Below, piece by piece: positions 7,041-15,013 of a stretch of 27,523 nt of DNA (the first letter of the stretch is position 1; each line of letters opens with the position of its first letter). This DNA is from CAYPOY01 sp964412395. Its GTDB lineage: Bacteria; Chloroflexota; Anaerolineae; B4-G1. The notes under the pieces were generated by a model. It ran no database searches, had not been told where the DNA came from, and was given only the letters and a program-made list of their open reading frames with translations. A program made the position numbers and the translations under genes. The stretch is from contig CAYPOY010000022.1 in the NCBI GenBank assembly GCA_964412395.1, positions 1 through 27,523 of the forward strand. The letters run 5' to 3'.

Positions 7041-7189
7041 CCTCGTCCTCGTTCGCCGAAGGTCTCTGACTGAGGCGTAAAGGGCTCGGTCGGGAGACCT
7101 TCGCCCATCGGCGAATGGCCTCGTCCTCGTTCGCCGAAGGTCTCTGACCGAGGCGCAAAGGGCTCGGTCGGGAGACCTTCGCCCATCGG
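7041..7189. repeat. Two tandem copies of a 71-bp palindromic element
   Basis: Copies span 7041-7111 and 7119-7189 (period 78) and are nearly identical. Each holds a long hairpin, arms cgaaggtctctgacYgag and ctcggtcgggagaccttcg around a ten-base loop (7057-7103 and 7135-7181). A shorter decayed fragment precedes them (about 7028-7040). The same element occurs inverted near 26092-26159. It has no coding content and lies between pspC and pspA. Confidence 0.85.
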
Positions 7190-7237
7190 CCTGGTAGTTA
7201 GCATTTAGCATATCTAATTTTTAAGGAGGAACCGAAA

Positions 7238-7918
7238 ATGGCATCTCTGCTGGAAAAAGTCTCGACGTTGATCTCCGCGAACTTGCACTCTCTGGTGGAC
7301 CAGGCTCTGAAGAGCAATAGCCTGGCTGTGATAGACCAATACATTCGACAGGTAGAGGATCACCTGGAGAACCTGGGAGACGCCACGGCCACGGTGGGTG
7401 GGGAAGTCAAGTCCATCAAGCGCAGGCTGCACGACCAGGAGCAGAAAGAGGACGAGCTGGACCGGGCGATTGATGCCTTCCTCATGGAGGGCAACGAGGA
7501 GACAGCTACGGCTGCCCAGAGCAAGCTCAACAGCACCCAGCGGCTGATTGAGACCTACAAGGAGCAACTCACCCGCCTGCAGGCCGAGTACCGGAAGCTG
7601 TTGGACGCCAAAGTCAAACTGGAGGCTCGCCTCGCTACAATGAAGCAGGAGCGGGAAGAACTCCAGGCACTTCTGGAGTTGGCCAAGAGCAAAGAGACCG
7701 CGGTCGAGGCGATGAAGGGGCTGGACGATCTGATGGGCTCGGGGGACACCGACATCAGCCGCATTGCTCAAAGCATCTACGCCCGGTTGGACAAAGCCAC
7801 CACCGCCACCGAAATGCGGGCCGCCAGCCTCGACGAGCAGATTGACCAGGTGCTGGATCGCGGCGTCATTGACAGCCAACTGGCCGAACGCAAGAAGAGG
7901 CTGGGGTTGAGCGAATAA
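7238..7918 (+). CDS. pspA: PspA/IM30 family membrane-stress protein
   Basis: This 226-residue protein is almost entirely alpha-helical coiled coil, rich in Glu, Lys, Gln and Leu. The start MASLLEKVSTLISANLHSLVDQA matches the amphipathic first helix of PspA/Vipp1 proteins, and DQYIRQVEDHLENL continues the family pattern. PspA oligomers bind and stabilise damaged cytoplasmic membrane and belong to the ESCRT-III superfamily. A strong ribosome site (aaggagga) precedes ATG 7238. The stop codon is directly followed by the start of the next gene at 7919, so at least these two are cotranscribed. Length is normal and nothing is broken. Confidence 0.94.
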   Translation: MASLLEKVSTLISANLHSLVDQALKSNSLAVIDQYIRQVEDHLENLGDATATVGGEVKSIKRRLHDQEQKEDELDRAIDAFLMEGNEETATAAQSKLNSTQRLIETYKEQLTRLQAEYRKLLDAKVKLEARLATMKQEREELQALLELAKSKETAVEAMKGLDDLMGSGDTDISRIAQSIYARLDKATTATEMRAASLDEQIDQVLDRGVIDSQLAERKKRLGLSE

Positions 7919-9172
7919 ATGAACCGTACTCGCTGGATCTTTGTAGCTATTTTGCTCGTCGCACTTCTGATTGTCGGTGCCTCCCTGACCTGGCGCGCCC
8001 TGAGCGACAGGAGCGGCACCGATGACGGGCTCACCGTAGAGCGGCCCGACACCGTCACCGTGCGCGTGCTCACCGCTCTGCCGGTGGAGCCGTGGGTACG
8101 GAGCGCAGCCGAGGCCTTCAACGCTACTGACCCTGTTGTGGACGGCGTGCAGGTGGAGATCGTGGCGATGGATGGCCTGACCGCCCTGGGCCGCTGGGAT
8201 CGCAACGACTTCGGCGCTCTGCCGGCTGACGTGCGGCCGGAGGATTTGAGCGAGGCGGAGCAAGCCGCCCTGAGAGACTTCCCCACGGCCTGGATCCCCG
8301 ACAGCCGTTATCTGGTGGAACTGGCCAATGCCTCCTACAAGGAACGGCTGGGCCGGGACGTCTTCCTGACCGATGGTGAGTACCGGGCCCACCCCATCGC
8401 CATCAGCCTCTTTACCTGGGGCATCTACGAGAGCAGGGCCGAGGTGCTGGAGGATCGTTTCGACACCATCACCTGGAGCACCATCCACGACGCTGCCGTC
8501 GCCGGGGGGGGGTGGCCTGAGTTGGGCGGCGACCCTGGCTGGGGTTACTTCAAGCTGGTGGTGCCTAATCCACGCAAGAACGTGGGCGGCCTGGCTGCTA
8601 TGATCGCCGCTGGTGGCGAGTATTACGGCCGCACCGACGTCGGCGTGGAGGACTTCACCAATCCAGAGTTCCAGGCCTGGCTGGGCGAGTTGATGGGCTC
8701 CGTGACCGATTTTAGCAGCGCCAGCGCTTACACCGCCGAGGACTTTGCTCTCTTCGGTTACAGCGTGGGCGACGGCGGCCAACTGCTGGAGAGCGACCTG
8801 CTGCAGAACATGCAGGGTATCCTCACGCGGTGGGAAGACCCGCTGATGCTCTACTATCCCCGCTACGTCACCTGGTTCGACTTTCCCTTCACTGTCTGGA
8901 TAGGACCGGAGACCAGCGCGCTGGAGAAGAACGCGGCGTTGGGTTTCCAGCGCTTCCTGCTGAGTGAGTCGCAGCAGGAGGCCGCCTTGGCCTACGGCCT
9001 GCGCCCGGCCAACCCCAACGTGGCCGTTGACGCCAGCCCGGACAGCCTCTTCGTCAAGTGGCAGGATCGGGGCGTCGAGCCCATCGTACCCCGCGCCGAC
9101 GCTATGCGCAGTCCGAACCGGGACGTGCTTCTGACTCTGCTGCGCTGGTTCGACTTGAACGTGGTGGAGTAA
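7919..9172 (+). CDS. Membrane-anchored solute-binding-protein-like protein
   Basis: This 417-residue protein has an N-terminal transmembrane helix or signal (about residues 7-25) with no lipobox. The remainder resembles an extracellular solute-binding protein fold: VTVRVLTALPVEPWVRSAAEAFN starts like a family-1 binding protein, and the C-terminal FQRFLLSESQQEAALAYGLRPANP segment matches the end helices of such proteins. A closely similar segment (QRQLLAAGYRPADLSI) occurs in the next gene, so the two binding domains are probably related. The gene directly abuts pspA and ends one base before its neighbour's start. No permease lies nearby, so sensing or scaffolding is more likely than transport. 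Ligand unknown. Confidence 0.75.
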   Translation: MNRTRWIFVAILLVALLIVGASLTWRALSDRSGTDDGLTVERPDTVTVRVLTALPVEPWVRSAAEAFNATDPVVDGVQVEIVAMDGLTALGRWDRNDFGALPADVRPEDLSEAEQAALRDFPTAWIPDSRYLVELANASYKERLGRDVFLTDGEYRAHPIAISLFTWGIYESRAEVLEDRFDTITWSTIHDAAVAGGGWPELGGDPGWGYFKLVVPNPRKNVGGLAAMIAAGGEYYGRTDVGVEDFTNPEFQAWLGELMGSVTDFSSASAYTAEDFALFGYSVGDGGQLLESDLLQNMQGILTRWEDPLMLYYPRYVTWFDFPFTVWIGPETSALEKNAALGFQRFLLSESQQEAALAYGLRPANPNVAVDASPDSLFVKWQDRGVEPIVPRADAMRSPNRDVLLTLLRWFDLNVVE

Positions 9173-9173
9173 G

Positions 9174-10994
9174 ATGGCGGATATGAGGTCTTCTCCACGA
9201 AATTCGCAATCCCCGCAATCAACAGGGCGCACCTCCGATCAGCGCAACTGCCTGTTGGTGGTTGTCATCTTCCTCATCGTCGCGTGCACGTGCGGTGGGC
9301 TGGCCATCACCCTGGGGAGCGGCCTGTGGGACAGTCTTTTCGGCCAGTTTGACCAGGACGAGGTTATACAACCTGTTCCGTGGTCCGCCGACAGCGCCGA
9401 ACTGACGGTCGCCGTATCGCCAGGTATGGCGTCCGTCTTTCAGGAACTGGCCGGGCAGTTTAACCGCCAGCAGCAGCGCACCCCTGACGGCAATGATATG
9501 CAGGTACAGACGCTGGTGTTGGTTCCCGAGAAGATGGTGGAGCAAAGCCTGAACGCGCCTTCCTTCCAGGCCCTGTCACCGGACAGCAGCCTATGGCTGA
9601 ATCAGTTGGAGCAGCGCTGGGCCAAACTTCAGGATGCGGATGCGGGCGAGGAGTCCCTGATCCCCATCGGGAACCGGCGGGCCAGCAACCCGGTGCGCTA
9701 TGCCACCAGCCCCGTCGTGATCATTGCCTGGGAGAGCGTCGCCAGGGAGCTGGGCTGGCCCGAGCGCCCGATAGGCTGGCAGGAGATTCAGCGCCAGGCC
9801 ACGGAGCACTCGAACTTCAAATGGAATCACCCCAGCACCAGCCACGCCAGCGGCCTGCTGACCACCCTGGCCGAGTTCTACGCCGGCGCTGGCCTGACCC
9901 GAGGGCTGACCCCCGAAGCGGCCACCGATCCACAAACGCTGGAGTACGTGCGGGCCGTGGAGGCCACCGTCCGCTTCTACGGCGAGGGCGAGGAGGTGAT
10001 CGTTGGACGTCTGGCCGCCGAAGGGCGTAACTTCCTGGACGCCTTCGTGGCCCAGGAACAGGTCGTCATCGCCTGGAACCAATCACAACGGGGCGAACGC
10101 GAGCGGCTCGTGGCCATTTATCCGGCTGAGGGCACCCTCTGGGCCGACCATCCCCTGGCCCTGCTGGAGTTGGGCGGCACCTCCCCCGAAGCGGGAGGGA
10201 GTACCGCCGTTACCGATAATCAGCGCCGCACCTTCCAGGCGTTTGCGCAATTCCTGGGCACTACCAGCGTTCAGCGCCAATTGCTGGCCGCCGGGTATCG
10301 CCCGGCCGATCTGAGCATCTCCCTGGACGAGCCAGGGAGTCCCTTCGCCAACACTGACGCTGTGGACTGGCGCCAACCCCAGACGACGCTCCAGGTTCCA
10401 CCCGCCTCGGTGGTGGAGGTCGTGCAGAACGTCTGGTGGTACACCAAACGGCCCACCAACGTCTACCTGGTGGTGGACACGAGCGGCAGTATGGAAGGGG
10501 CCAAGTTGGAGCATACCAGGGAAGCCCTGCAGGCCTTTGTGAATCAGATCCGAGGCGACCGGGACCAGGTGGGGTTGATCGAGTTTGGCAGCGGCGTCAA
10601 GCTGTTTGAACCGTTGCAACCCCTGGATGACCGCGGTCGCCAGGAGCTGATCGAGCAAATCAACGGGATGGAGGCTGACGGCCAGACTGCTCTGCTTGAT
10701 GCTGTCTGGGAAGCCTACGACGACTTACAGAGAACGGGCGACGAGGAAGCGATCAATGCCATTGTGGTCATGACCGACGGTCGAGAAAACGCCAGCGCCT
10801 ATAGTGCCTCCGACCTGCGGCAGCGCTTTGAACAGGAGCAGGCTGTGACCGTGGTCGTGTTCACGGTCGCCTTCGGCGGGGACGCCGACGCGGGTCTCTT
10901 GCAGGAGGTCGCCCGCATCGGCAACGGCCAGTTCCGCCGGGCCGACGAGACGGACATTGAGGAACTCTACAAGATCATCTCGACCTACTTCTGA
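9174..10994 (+). CDS. Solute-binding + von Willebrand factor A (VWA) domain membrane protein
   Basis: This 606-residue protein has a short Ser/Arg-rich cytoplasmic start, one transmembrane helix (about residues 26-50), a solute-binding-like domain (about 75-385) and a C-terminal VWA domain (about 430-606). The VWA metal-ion-dependent adhesion site looks complete: DTSGSM (Asp435-Ser439), the Thr in DGQTALLDA, and the Asp in VVMTDGREN. VWA domains with this site bind protein partners through Mg2+. The domain combination is known to me as 'substrate-binding and VWA domain-containing protein', of undetermined function. It starts one base after the previous stop, so it is in the pspA operon. Its topology places both domains outside the cell. 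Confidence 0.85.
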   Translation: MADMRSSPRNSQSPQSTGRTSDQRNCLLVVVIFLIVACTCGGLAITLGSGLWDSLFGQFDQDEVIQPVPWSADSAELTVAVSPGMASVFQELAGQFNRQQQRTPDGNDMQVQTLVLVPEKMVEQSLNAPSFQALSPDSSLWLNQLEQRWAKLQDADAGEESLIPIGNRRASNPVRYATSPVVIIAWESVARELGWPERPIGWQEIQRQATEHSNFKWNHPSTSHASGLLTTLAEFYAGAGLTRGLTPEAATDPQTLEYVRAVEATVRFYGEGEEVIVGRLAAEGRNFLDAFVAQEQVVIAWNQSQRGERERLVAIYPAEGTLWADHPLALLELGGTSPEAGGSTAVTDNQRRTFQAFAQFLGTTSVQRQLLAAGYRPADLSISLDEPGSPFANTDAVDWRQPQTTLQVPPASVVEVVQNVWWYTKRPTNVYLVVDTSGSMEGAKLEHTREALQAFVNQIRGDRDQVGLIEFGSGVKLFEPLQPLDDRGRQELIEQINGMEADGQTALLDAVWEAYDDLQRTGDEEAINAIVVMTDGRENASAYSASDLRQRFEQEQAVTVVVFTVAFGGDADAGLLQEVARIGNGQFRRADETDIEELYKIISTYF

Positions 10995-10996
10995 GA

Positions 10997-11108
10997 CGTG
11001 AAACGTCAAACGTCAAACGTGAGACGTGAAGCGTGAAACGTCAAACGTGAGACGTGAAACGTGACTGTCACGCATCACGTTTTACGCAGTACGCAACACG
11101 CAATACAC
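10997..11108 (+). repeat. Heptamer tandem array (acgtgaa-type), about 16 units
   Basis: The array begins with alternating acgtgaa, acgtcaa and acgtgag units. After a short junction near 11060 it continues as tttacgc, agtacgc, aacacgc, aatacac. The 7-bp period is kept almost throughout. It fills the gap between the VWA gene and the coiled-coil gene, ending four bases before the latter's ATG. Confidence 0.87.
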
Positions 11109-11111
11109 TTT

Positions 11112-11936
11112 ATGGCTACCACTCGGTTTGAACTTCAGGAAAAAGCCCGCAGTGCCATCCTGCAATACGCCTTCTTCCGCTGGGAGAGCGCGGCGGTTTT
11201 GGCTGGCACGATCCTGCTGACTATGCTGCTGCCCCACCCATTTCCCTGGTGGCCGGTGTGGGGCTGGCCGCTACTGGGCCTGCTGGGGCTGGCCGGCATG
11301 GTCTACTCCAGCCTGACCGATGCCGAGGCCAATGCCAGGGTGCTGTTGGAACTCTTCCAGCAACAGTTTGACCCCCGCAAGGTCCAGGATGAGGCGCTGC
11401 GCCAGGAGGTGGAGACCGCGCTGGAGTACCAGCGACGCATCGAGGCTCAAACGCGCGGACAGCGACCCGGCGTGCTGCGGGATCGGCTGGAGGATACCGC
11501 CGGTCAACTCAGCGACTGGATCAGCAACATCTATAAGTTAGCCCTGAAACTGGACGGTCACCGCCGAGATGAGCTGCTGGCCCGGGAGCGGGAGACGGTG
11601 CCGAAGGAGATTGAGAAGCTGGCCGCCCGGCGCAGGCTGGAGAGCGATCTGAGCATTCAGCGAGAGTTGGACACGGTCTTGGAAAGCAAAGGGAGACAAT
11701 GGCAGACGCTGCGAGCTCTGGACGACCGTATGAAGCAGGCCGAGTTGCAACTGGAACAGAGCATGGCCGCCCTGGCCACGGTCCACAGCCAGGTGCAATT
11801 GATTGACGCCCGGGATGTGGATAGCGGCCGGTCCGATCGCCTGGAGGCGGATATCCGGGAACAGGTCGAGCAACTGAACGATCTGATCAGCAGTATCAAC
11901 GAGATTTCTAGCGAAATGTCAGGGGGAGAGTTCTGA
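11112..11936 (+). CDS. Membrane-anchored coiled-coil protein of the PspA block
   Basis: This 274-residue protein has two hydrophobic segments near the start (about residues 27-40 and 49-66, with a Pro/Trp-rich turn HPFPWWPVWGW between them). A long charged coiled-coil region (about 70-270) follows, rich in Glu, Arg, Gln and Leu. With a hairpin membrane anchor both ends would be cytoplasmic, the side where PspA acts. I chose ATG 11112 because an in-frame GTG at 11061 would translate the heptamer repeat. I do not recognise a named family. Position between the VWA protein and a LivK-like lipoprotein, with a three-base gap to the latter, suggests one operon. A membrane scaffold linking PspA to the surface proteins is only inference. 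Confidence 0.75.
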   Translation: MATTRFELQEKARSAILQYAFFRWESAAVLAGTILLTMLLPHPFPWWPVWGWPLLGLLGLAGMVYSSLTDAEANARVLLELFQQQFDPRKVQDEALRQEVETALEYQRRIEAQTRGQRPGVLRDRLEDTAGQLSDWISNIYKLALKLDGHRRDELLARERETVPKEIEKLAARRRLESDLSIQRELDTVLESKGRQWQTLRALDDRMKQAELQLEQSMAALATVHSQVQLIDARDVDSGRSDRLEADIREQVEQLNDLISSINEISSEMSGGEF

Positions 11937-11939
11937 TAT

Positions 11940-13094
11940 ATGAGGAAATACGTGCTTGTGACACTGACCCTGGTGCTCATTGCCAGTTTGTCCAGCTTGC
12001 TCTCGACCGGTTGCAGCAGCGACAAAGTCCCCAACAAGGGGGATGTAATCGTCTTCGTGGCCGTACCCCTGAGCGGCTTTATGGCCAACGGTGGCCAGAC
12101 CGTGCTGGGCGGCGTGCGCCTGGCGGCGGAGGAGATCAATCGCAATGGCGGCCTGCTGGGACATCGGGTCATCGTCTGTCCCCTGGACGACGAAGCGGAC
12201 AGCGACGTGGCAGTGGCTCAAGTGGAGCAGATCCGGCAGGCTTTGAATACGGGGGAGCAGGTGTTGGCCGTGATCGGCCATCTGAACAGCGGCCAGACCC
12301 TCGCTGCTATGGAACTCTACAAGGATATGAGGCTGGTGGTGGTCACCCCCACATCGTCTGAGCAGAGTCTGACTGAGCGGGGGTATGATAACTTCTTCCG
12401 GGTCAACGCCAACGACAGTGTGCAGGCTGCAGTGGACGCACGCTTTCTGGTGGAAAAGTTAGGCGCCAGGCGGGTGGCGGTTATCTTCAACAATACCGAG
12501 TACGGACGAGGGTTGGCCGCTTTGTTGATCCAGGAGCTGGAGCAGCGTGGGGCCGAGGCCGTGCCCCAGTTGGAGGTGGAGGAAGGCCAGGGCCGCTACG
12601 AGAGCGAGGTGGTTCAGACAAAAGAGGCCCATCCCGATACCATTTTCTACGCGGGTTACGAGATCGAGGCCCCTTACCTGCGGGCAGCCCTGGTGGAAGC
12701 TGGTGTGACTGTGCCCATGCTGGCCAGCGATGGGGCCTTCCTGGGTGCCACCATAGATGAGGCGGCCGGCACGGCCGAGGGAATGTACGTCAGTGCCTTT
12801 GCCCCCAGTCCCCGCAACGTGGCGGATGTGCGCTGGTTCGAGGCCTACCAGGCGGTGGAGCACCGCAATCCCGACACCTATTCCGTCAACGGCTACGTGG
12901 CCATGCAAGTGCTGGCTGAGGGTGTGCGCGAGGCTGATTCTCTGAATGCTGCTACCGTCGCCGACGCCCTGCGCCAGAACAGCCTCAAGACCATTCTGGA
13001 CGATCTACGCTACCAGCCCAACGGCGACCTGGTTGATCCGCAGATATGGATCTACCAGGTCGTGGATGGGGAGTTCCAACAGATTCAGTGGTAA
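11940..13094 (+). CDS. LivK-type periplasmic-binding-protein lipoprotein (Peripla_BP_6)
   Basis: This 384-residue lipoprotein has the lipobox LSTGC (Cys25). It shows the branched-chain amino acid receptor fold: AVPLSGFMANGGQTVLGGVRLAAEEINRNGG is split across the first strand and helix, followed by VIGHLNSGQTLAAMELY, VVVTPTSSEQSLTERGYDNFFRV and the late segment YSVNGYVAMQVL. Such proteins bind amino acids, amides or related small ligands for ABC import or for receptors. It starts three bases after the coiled-coil gene, and no transporter genes follow, so a receptor role within the PspA block is plausible. It could alternatively serve the LivF-type transporter at the window start or one elsewhere. 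Confidence 0.9.
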   Translation: MRKYVLVTLTLVLIASLSSLLSTGCSSDKVPNKGDVIVFVAVPLSGFMANGGQTVLGGVRLAAEEINRNGGLLGHRVIVCPLDDEADSDVAVAQVEQIRQALNTGEQVLAVIGHLNSGQTLAAMELYKDMRLVVVTPTSSEQSLTERGYDNFFRVNANDSVQAAVDARFLVEKLGARRVAVIFNNTEYGRGLAALLIQELEQRGAEAVPQLEVEEGQGRYESEVVQTKEAHPDTIFYAGYEIEAPYLRAALVEAGVTVPMLASDGAFLGATIDEAAGTAEGMYVSAFAPSPRNVADVRWFEAYQAVEHRNPDTYSVNGYVAMQVLAEGVREADSLNAATVADALRQNSLKTILDDLRYQPNGDLVDPQIWIYQVVDGEFQQIQW

Positions 13095-13194
13095 TACGTA
13101 GTCGCCTGGCAAAGCTGCGCCCCAAACCGACAAGTTGAATGCGTGTTGGCGAGTGGGGCGGTTTTGGCAAGTCTGGCGGGCCCAACCAGGCCAG

Positions 13195-13818
13195 CTAACG
13201 GCTAACCGTTAAAAGTGCTTGCCGTATGGGGATGAAGCGCTCGCCAGGCCAGAGCCAGGTTACGTTAATCCAGAAGCCAGACACAGCCACGGAACGCAGG
13301 ATGCCATCGCCGTCGGGCATGATAGGGACGAAGCGCGTGCCCTGAAGCTGGTAGAACTCGGTGCCCGCGGGCCCATAGGGGTCAATCAGCCACAACTCCC
13401 GCACACCGGCCCGCTCGTAGGCCCTGAACTTGGGACCCCGGTCGTAGCGCACTGTGCCGGCCGAGAGGATCTCGATCACCAGATCAGGCGCACCGAAGAC
13501 GCCTTTTGACTCCAGAATATCCGCCCGTTCTCTGGCGATAAAGAAGATGTCCGGCTCAAAGGTTTGATCCACGTCCAACCCCACCGGTGTCCGGGAACCG
13601 AGCACCTCTCCCAAATCGTGGTCTTCAACGTATGCAGCCAAGAGCCGAAACAGGAACCGAAACAGCTTCTCGTGGATGACAAGCGGGGGAGAATGCACGA
13701 TCATCACTCCATCAATTAATTCGGCTTTCTGGTCTTCGGGCGCGTAACGGAAGAACTCCTCCGAGGTCATCCGCTCGGCCACTTCAACGCGGGTTAAAAC
13801 GCCTGCCACCGCATTCAT
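13195..13818 (-). CDS. Uma2 family (DUF820) PD-(D/E)XK nuclease-fold protein
   Basis: This 207-residue protein of the Uma2 family is common in cyanobacteria and Chloroflexota. The restriction-endonuclease-like core is visible: Glu34 in AELIDGV, EPDIFFI (residues 88-94), PDLVIEILS (Asp112, Glu116), Lys130 in the RGPKFRAYERAGV helix, and ELWLIDP. The biological role of the family is unknown, though the catalytic residues appear intact. Start ATG 13818 follows a plausible aggtg ribosome site, and a promoter match lies upstream at 13890-13917. It is convergent with the LivK-like gene and divergent from the glycosyltransferase, so it is its own transcription unit. Confidence 0.9.
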   Translation of the reverse strand: MNAVAGVLTRVEVAERMTSEEFFRYAPEDQKAELIDGVMIVHSPPLVIHEKLFRFLFRLLAAYVEDHDLGEVLGSRTPVGLDVDQTFEPDIFFIARERADILESKGVFGAPDLVIEILSAGTVRYDRGPKFRAYERAGVRELWLIDPYGPAGTEFYQLQGTRFVPIMPDGDGILRSVAVSGFWINVTWLWPGERFIPIRQALLTVSR

Positions 13819-13889
13819 AGGTGCACCTCGTCCTTCAGCGAACCCTGTCCCGACGGCATTGCCCTATTTGGACATCACGATCTAGCCAA

Positions 13890-13917
13890 ATTATACTCTA
13901 AACACTGGGGCTTGCAA
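13890..13917 (-). promoter_or_regulatory. Candidate promoter for the uma2 gene
   Basis: Read on the minus strand, TTGCAA (13917-13912), a 16-bp spacer and an exact TATAAT (13895-13890) lie about 72 bp before the Uma2 start codon. Confidence 0.5.
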
Positions 13918-14040
13918 GGTGTCATCCGCTGCAAGGCAAGCCCGCGGACTCGCGCTTCTCGCCCACCGGCATCGCTTGGGGTGAAGAAAGCGGGGCCGCG
14001 GATGCTTCCCATTCCAATCTTCCAACTCACGTGCCGTGAC

Positions 14041-14068
14041 TTGTGCCCCTAACTCAACGTAGTATACT
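14041..14068 (+). promoter_or_regulatory. Candidate promoter for the glycosyltransferase pair
   Basis: TTGTGC (14041-14046), a 16-bp spacer and TATACT (14063-14068). The leader of roughly 140 bases would carry the spaced inverted repeat at 14144-14196. Confidence 0.35.
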
Positions 14069-14143
14069 ATGGAATTATCAGGGTGCACGTAAGCCGAGCT
14101 TCGAGCACATCTGGGCAAGATGGGACGACTGAGGGATGATTAG

Positions 14144-14196
14144 ACAATCGGGCCCGATGGCTGGCCCGAATGGCCGAGACTACCAGACCCGATTGT
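14144..14196. repeat. Spaced inverted repeat in the GT2 leader
   Basis: acaatcggg (14144-14152) is exactly complementary to cccgattgt (14188-14196). The interior also contains tcgggcccga and ggcccga motifs that can pair in alternative ways. It lies 17 bp before the start codon and could fold in the mRNA leader. Confidence 0.45.
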
Positions 14197-14212
14197 ATTC
14201 TCCGAGACGCTT

Positions 14213-15013
14213 ATGAGTGGGACGAAAGAGCGCATCGTAGTGGTAATGCCGGCCTACAACGCGGCCAAGACACTGGAACGCACCTATCGTGACCTGCCGA
14301 TGGAGGTGGTGGACAGAATCATCCTGGTAGACGACGTGAGTCAAGATGAGACAGTCGAGATCGCCCGTTGGCTGGGCCTCAAGACGGTCGTACACATCCA
14401 GAACAAGGGCTACGGCGGCAACCAGAAGACCTGTTACCTGGAGGCGCTAGGGGATGGCGCGGACGTCATTGTGATGCTTCATCCTGATTACCAGTATGAC
14501 TCGACACTCGTGCCGGATTTGATAGCGCCTATTCAGCGTGGCGAGGCTGACATGATGTTGGGGTCGCGTTTCCTGGGTGGGCAGGTGCGCGCTGGGGGGA
14601 TGCCGCTCTACAAGATCATCGCCAACCATTTCCTCACCTTGTGCGAGAACGCGGTGCTGGGCCTGCACCTCTCCGAAGCACACACCGGTTTTCGCGCCTA
14701 TCGCCGCGAGATACTGGAGACCATTCCCTTCCTGCTCAATTCTGACGATTTCGTGTTCGATAGCGAGGTCATCGCCCAGGTAGTAGCCTTTGGCTTCCGC
14801 ATCGGCGAGATTGGCGTGCCGACACGCTACTTCGAGGAGGCGTCGTCAGTCAACTTCCGCCGCAGCGTGGCCTACGGCTTTGCTACGCTGTGGACGTTGG
14901 TCAAGTTCATTGCTCACAAATGGGGATTGGTGGAGGTACCGCAATTCAGCAAGCAGTTGCGCGACGTGATCAGCCGCTACCACAGTGCAGAGTTACTTCG
15001 CAAGGCGGGATGA
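14213..15013 (+). CDS. Family 2 glycosyltransferase, dolichol-phosphate mannosyltransferase-like
   Basis: This 266-residue GT-A fold enzyme has the nucleotide-sugar site VVMPAYNAAKTL near the start, Asp40-Asp41 in ILVDDVSQD, and a motif HPDYQYD (Asp92) where related enzymes have a D-x-D-like metal site. MLGSRFLGG and EAHTGFRAYRRE are typical of polyprenyl-phosphate mannose or glucose synthases. No transmembrane helices are seen, so it probably acts on lipid phosphate at the cytoplasmic face. Its stop codon overlaps the start of a GT39-like membrane transferase. That pairing suggests it makes the lipid-linked sugar donor for its neighbour. The exact sugar cannot be read from the sequence. Confidence 0.9.
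   Translation: MSGTKERIVVVMPAYNAAKTLERTYRDLPMEVVDRIILVDDVSQDETVEIARWLGLKTVVHIQNKGYGGNQKTCYLEALGDGADVIVMLHPDYQYDSTLVPDLIAPIQRGEADMMLGSRFLGGQVRAGGMPLYKIIANHFLTLCENAVLGLHLSEAHTGFRAYRREILETIPFLLNSDDFVFDSEVIAQVVAFGFRIGEIGVPTRYFEEASSVNFRRSVAYGFATLWTLVKFIAHKWGLVEVPQFSKQLRDVISRYHSAELLRKAG

Larger units (their letters stand above)
13819..14212. other. Divergent intergenic region between uma2 and GT2 genes
   Basis: This 394-bp stretch holds no convincing gene. It contains a promoter candidate on each strand (13890-13917 minus, 14041-14068 plus) and a spaced inverted repeat (14144-14196). A 75-codon minus-strand reading frame at 13891-14118 has no family-like features. Confidence 0.5.

Noticed and set aside
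7214..9232. Very long minus-strand open frame (about 670 codons) opposite pspA and the binding-protein gene
   Set aside because: It covers two genes with clear family motifs, has no recognisable domain, and is explained by GC-rich codon bias in the sense genes.
13095..13194. Possible tRNA or small RNA in the gap after the LivK-like gene
   Set aside because: No cloverleaf or acceptor/T-arm pattern could be assembled; only imperfect GC-rich complementarity is present.
13196..13211. taacgg/ccgtta hairpin as a bidirectional terminator for two convergent genes
   Set aside because: The stem is only six pairs, overlaps the Uma2 stop codon and has no adjoining T-run on the + strand.
13891..14118. 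75-codon minus-strand frame in the divergent intergenic region
   Set aside because: It overlaps the Uma2 promoter, has no ribosome site and no family-like sequence.
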